Assembly (NCBI GenBank): GCA_013695885.1
Contig: JACCZP010000173.1
Location: forward strand, 1 to 7,160
DNA: 7,160 nucleotides
Origin: Thermoleophilaceae bacterium
Lineage (GTDB): Bacteria; Actinomycetota; Thermoleophilia; Solirubrobacterales; Thermoleophilaceae
Direction: 5' to 3'
Both the position numbers and the translations under genes were made by a program. Under the pieces are notes generated by a model that was not told the DNA's origin, did not search any database, and saw only the letters and a list, made by a program, of their open reading frames with translations. Every line of letters starts with the position of its first letter. Position 1 is the first letter of the stretch. This document shows, in pieces, positions 5,958-7,160 of this stretch.

Positions 5958-6251
5958 CTACGCGGCCGCCGCTGGCGGATCCTCCCGCATGATCACCGTG
6001 TCGGCCACCTTGACGATCTCGTCGCAGGGCAGGTTCGCGGCGTTCGAGTGCTCGCGGATGGCCTCGGGGCTCGTGGCCTGGTAGACGCAGACCGTCCCCA
6101 CGCGACCGTCGCCCTCGTCGGTCACGTAGGAGCGGATCCAGCGGACGTCCTCGGACATCTTGTCGCCCTCCTCGGTGGAGCGCTCCGCGGCCTGGTCAAG
6201 CTTCTCCGGCGAATCCCATCCGCCCCGGCGAAGGATCACGTAGGTGTCCAT
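5958..6251 (-). CDS. DUF4242 (SCO4226-like) small protein
   Basis: This 97-residue cytoplasmic protein resembles the DUF4242 family, whose Streptomyces member SCO4226 has been described as a nickel-binding alpha/beta (ferredoxin-like) protein. Seen: the opening MDTYVILRRGGW (family M.kfMvvH/R start) and a helix around SPEKLDQAAERSTEE (14-28). The central strand is VRWIRSYVTDEGDGRVGTVCVYQA (36-59; family w..SYV..d..k..C.y.A). SPEAIREHSNAANLPCDEIVKV (61-82) is the family's most conserved block, with H68 and C76. The last seven residues, Pro/Ala-rich, are a low-complexity tail. The ATG at 6251 is preceded by AAAGG (6264-6260) with an eight-base spacer. It has its own candidate promoter at 6300-6328. 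The family's job is not settled, and metal binding should not be assumed here. Confidence 0.82.
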   Translation of the reverse strand: MDTYVILRRGGWDSPEKLDQAAERSTEEGDKMSEDVRWIRSYVTDEGDGRVGTVCVYQATSPEAIREHSNAANLPCDEIVKVADTVIMREDPPAAAA

Positions 6252-6281
6252 GGGCCTCGCCTTTCCCGCGGCTCTGGGTCC

Positions 6282-6326
6282 GCGCTTCGGGTTGCGCCGA
6301 TCCTAAGGCGGCCGGCTCCGAAGCGC
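6282..6326. repeat. 9-bp inverted repeat flanking the DUF4242 promoter -10 box
   Basis: GCGCTTCGG (6282-6290) and CCGAAGCGC (6318-6326) are perfect inverted copies, 27 bp apart, centred on 6304 within the TAGGAT -10 box. One arm overlaps the -35, the other lies around the transcription start. Arm centres are 36 bp apart, a little over three helical turns. Such geometry suits a dimeric regulator acting on the divergent pair of genes; no protein can be named. Confidence 0.45.
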
Positions 6327-6328
6327 AA
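6300..6328 (-). promoter_or_regulatory. Candidate sigma70-type promoter of the DUF4242 gene
   Basis: On the minus strand, TTGCGC (6328-6323) as -35 and TAGGAT (6305-6300) as -10 are separated by exactly 17 bp. Transcription would start near 6293, giving a 5' UTR of about 42 bases that includes the AAAGG ribosome site. This is the only promoter in the window with both elements recognisable. Confidence 0.5.
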
Positions 6329-6340
6329 GGTGGCCCGCGT

Positions 6341-7160
6341 GTGCCACCGTGCCGGGCGACCGTGGCCATCGACCCGACCACAGACATCGTCCTCGCCACC
6401 GCGGGCGACGAAGTCGAGGACTTCACCTGGCAGGACGCCGAGCGCCTGATCCGCTTCGGACCCGGCGCGTTGGCCGACGCCCCGGCGCTGCTGGCCGAGC
6501 GCGGCTTCGACGGCTACGTTCTGCTCACCACGGAGCGGGCCCGCGGGCAGGCGCCCGAGCTTCTCGACGGTGCGAGCGCGGTGCTGCACGTGCCCGGAGG
6601 CCTCGTGCCCGAGGCCGCGACCGCCGTGCGCGACCAGGTGGAGGGCCGCCCTATCGTCGCGCTCGGGGGCGGGCGGGTCCTCGACGCGGCCAAGGCCATC
6701 TCCGCGGCCGACGGCCCGCCCTGTGCGGCGGTTCCCACCACGCTGGCCGGGTCGCCGATCACCCGCGTCCACCGGCTCCCCGAGGGGGTGTCGGGCGTCG
6801 ATCTCGTCCGGCCGTCGCTCGTGGTGGCCGACCCTGACCTCTCGGCGTCCCAGCCGATGCCCGACCTGGCCGCGAGCGCGATGAACGCCCTGGCGCACGC
6901 CGTCGAGTCGCTGTACGCGCCGCGTCGCAGCCCGGTGACCGAGATGGCGGCGATGCGCGCCGCCGCGTCGATCGCGGGAGGCCTCGGCCGGGTCGTGTGC
7001 GACCGTCACCGGCTCGCCCTCGGCGCCGTGCTCGCGTCGTGGGCGGTGGGCGCGACCGGCTACTCCGTGCACCACCCGGTGTGCCAGACGCTGGTCGCCG
7101 GAGTCGGGACCCCCCACGCGGCCACGAACGCGGTGCTCCTCCCGCACAGCGTCCGCTTCG
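6341..7160 (+). CDS. Maleylacetate reductase-like, iron-containing alcohol dehydrogenase family protein, 3' end cut
   Basis: This is an NAD(P)-dependent dehydrogenase of the group III (iron) alcohol dehydrogenase superfamily, nearest in motifs to maleylacetate reductases that act at the end of (chloro)aromatic ring-cleavage routes. 273 residues are visible, of about 350 usual. Numbered from GTG 6362: IRFGPGAL (about 31-38), the nucleotide loop ALGGGRVLDAAKAI, then AVPTTLAGSPITRV. SAMNALAHAVESLYA has N175 and H179, followed by HHPVCQTL with Q242 and TPHAATNAVLLPH with H252. In iron enzymes such as FucO the four ligands are Asp, His, His, His; here the first is Asn (usual in maleylacetate reductases) and the third is Gln, so an iron site is doubtful. 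GTG 6341 has AAGGTGG (6327-6333) seven bases upstream; GTG 6362 is an alternative without a ribosome site. No ring-cleavage dioxygenase is in view, so the substrate is uncertain. Confidence 0.82.
   Translation, partial: MPPCRATVAIDPTTDIVLATAGDEVEDFTWQDAERLIRFGPGALADAPALLAERGFDGYVLLTTERARGQAPELLDGASAVLHVPGGLVPEAATAVRDQVEGRPIVALGGGRVLDAAKAISAADGPPCAAVPTTLAGSPITRVHRLPEGVSGVDLVRPSLVVADPDLSASQPMPDLAASAMNALAHAVESLYAPRRSPVTEMAAMRAAASIAGGLGRVVCDRHRLALGAVLASWAVGATGYSVHHPVCQTLVAGVGTPHAATNAVLLPHSVRF

Noticed and set aside
5966..5978. CCGCC-GCT-GGCGG hairpin in the end of the DUF4242 gene as a leuA terminator
   Set aside because: Lies in coding sequence for the Ala/Pro tail, lacks a T-run, and such 5-bp stems are common by chance at this GC content.
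5014..6084. 356-codon plus-strand frame overlapping the 3' half of leuA
   Set aside because: Arg-rich shadow frame without family motifs; leuA motifs are in the other frame throughout.
6236..7147. 303-codon minus-strand open frame opposite the dehydrogenase
   Set aside because: Arg/Gly/His-rich low-complexity translation, opposite clear dehydrogenase motifs; it also overlaps the DUF4242 start and promoter.
1..7160. A novel defence, mobile or CRISPR-like system
   Set aside because: No repeats array, transposase, integrase, nuclease, toxin or tRNA-like attachment site is visible; the genes are recognisable metabolic or small accessory genes.

Overview
The window is about 7.2 kb of very GC-rich chromosomal DNA, densely packed with short intergenic gaps and GTG as well as ATG starts. 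This base composition, the M. tuberculosis-like 530-residue SerA with its intervening domain, TANNNT-type -10 boxes placed almost on the start codons, and an SCO4226-like DUF4242 protein all point to an actinobacterium. A deep-branching group such as Thermoleophilia/Solirubrobacterales is my guess from style only. I see no mobile element, tRNA, rRNA or CRISPR array.

Layout. Bases 1-912 (minus) hold a histone-deacetylase-family amidohydrolase whose C-terminus runs off the left edge. It diverges, across only 21 bp, from a plus-strand block. That block contains a class V (alanine/serine-glyoxylate type) aminotransferase at 934-2121, then serA (D-3-phosphoglycerate dehydrogenase with an ACT domain) at 2172-3764. 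A small secreted four-cysteine protein follows at 3806-4144, then a leucine-control leader (4174-4300) and leuA (2-isopropylmalate synthase) at 4301-5920. Convergent to leuA is a DUF4242 protein (5958-6251, minus). Divergent from that is a maleylacetate-reductase-like, iron-alcohol-dehydrogenase-family gene (6341 to the right edge, plus).

How the genes work together. The aminotransferase and SerA form a likely two-gene serine-synthesis unit: SerA oxidises 3-phosphoglycerate to 3-phosphohydroxypyruvate and the aminotransferase is a candidate for the next, amino-donating step or for serine/glyoxylate interconversion. leuA is the committed step of leucine synthesis. It is preceded by an 18-codon ORF with seven consecutive Leu codons, a clear leader peptide. 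The flanking genes (deacetylase, DUF4242, dehydrogenase) have no evident link to amino-acid synthesis.

The most interesting signal is the leuA leader. Its Leu codons are all CUC/CUU, forming a 27-nt uninterrupted pyrimidine tract (4196-4222). Parts of this tract can base-pair with the purine-rich region containing the leuA Shine-Dalgarno, and there is no U-tract terminator. That suggests leucine-dependent control at translation initiation rather than classical termination. The rest of the window looks like ordinary housekeeping and accessory metabolism.
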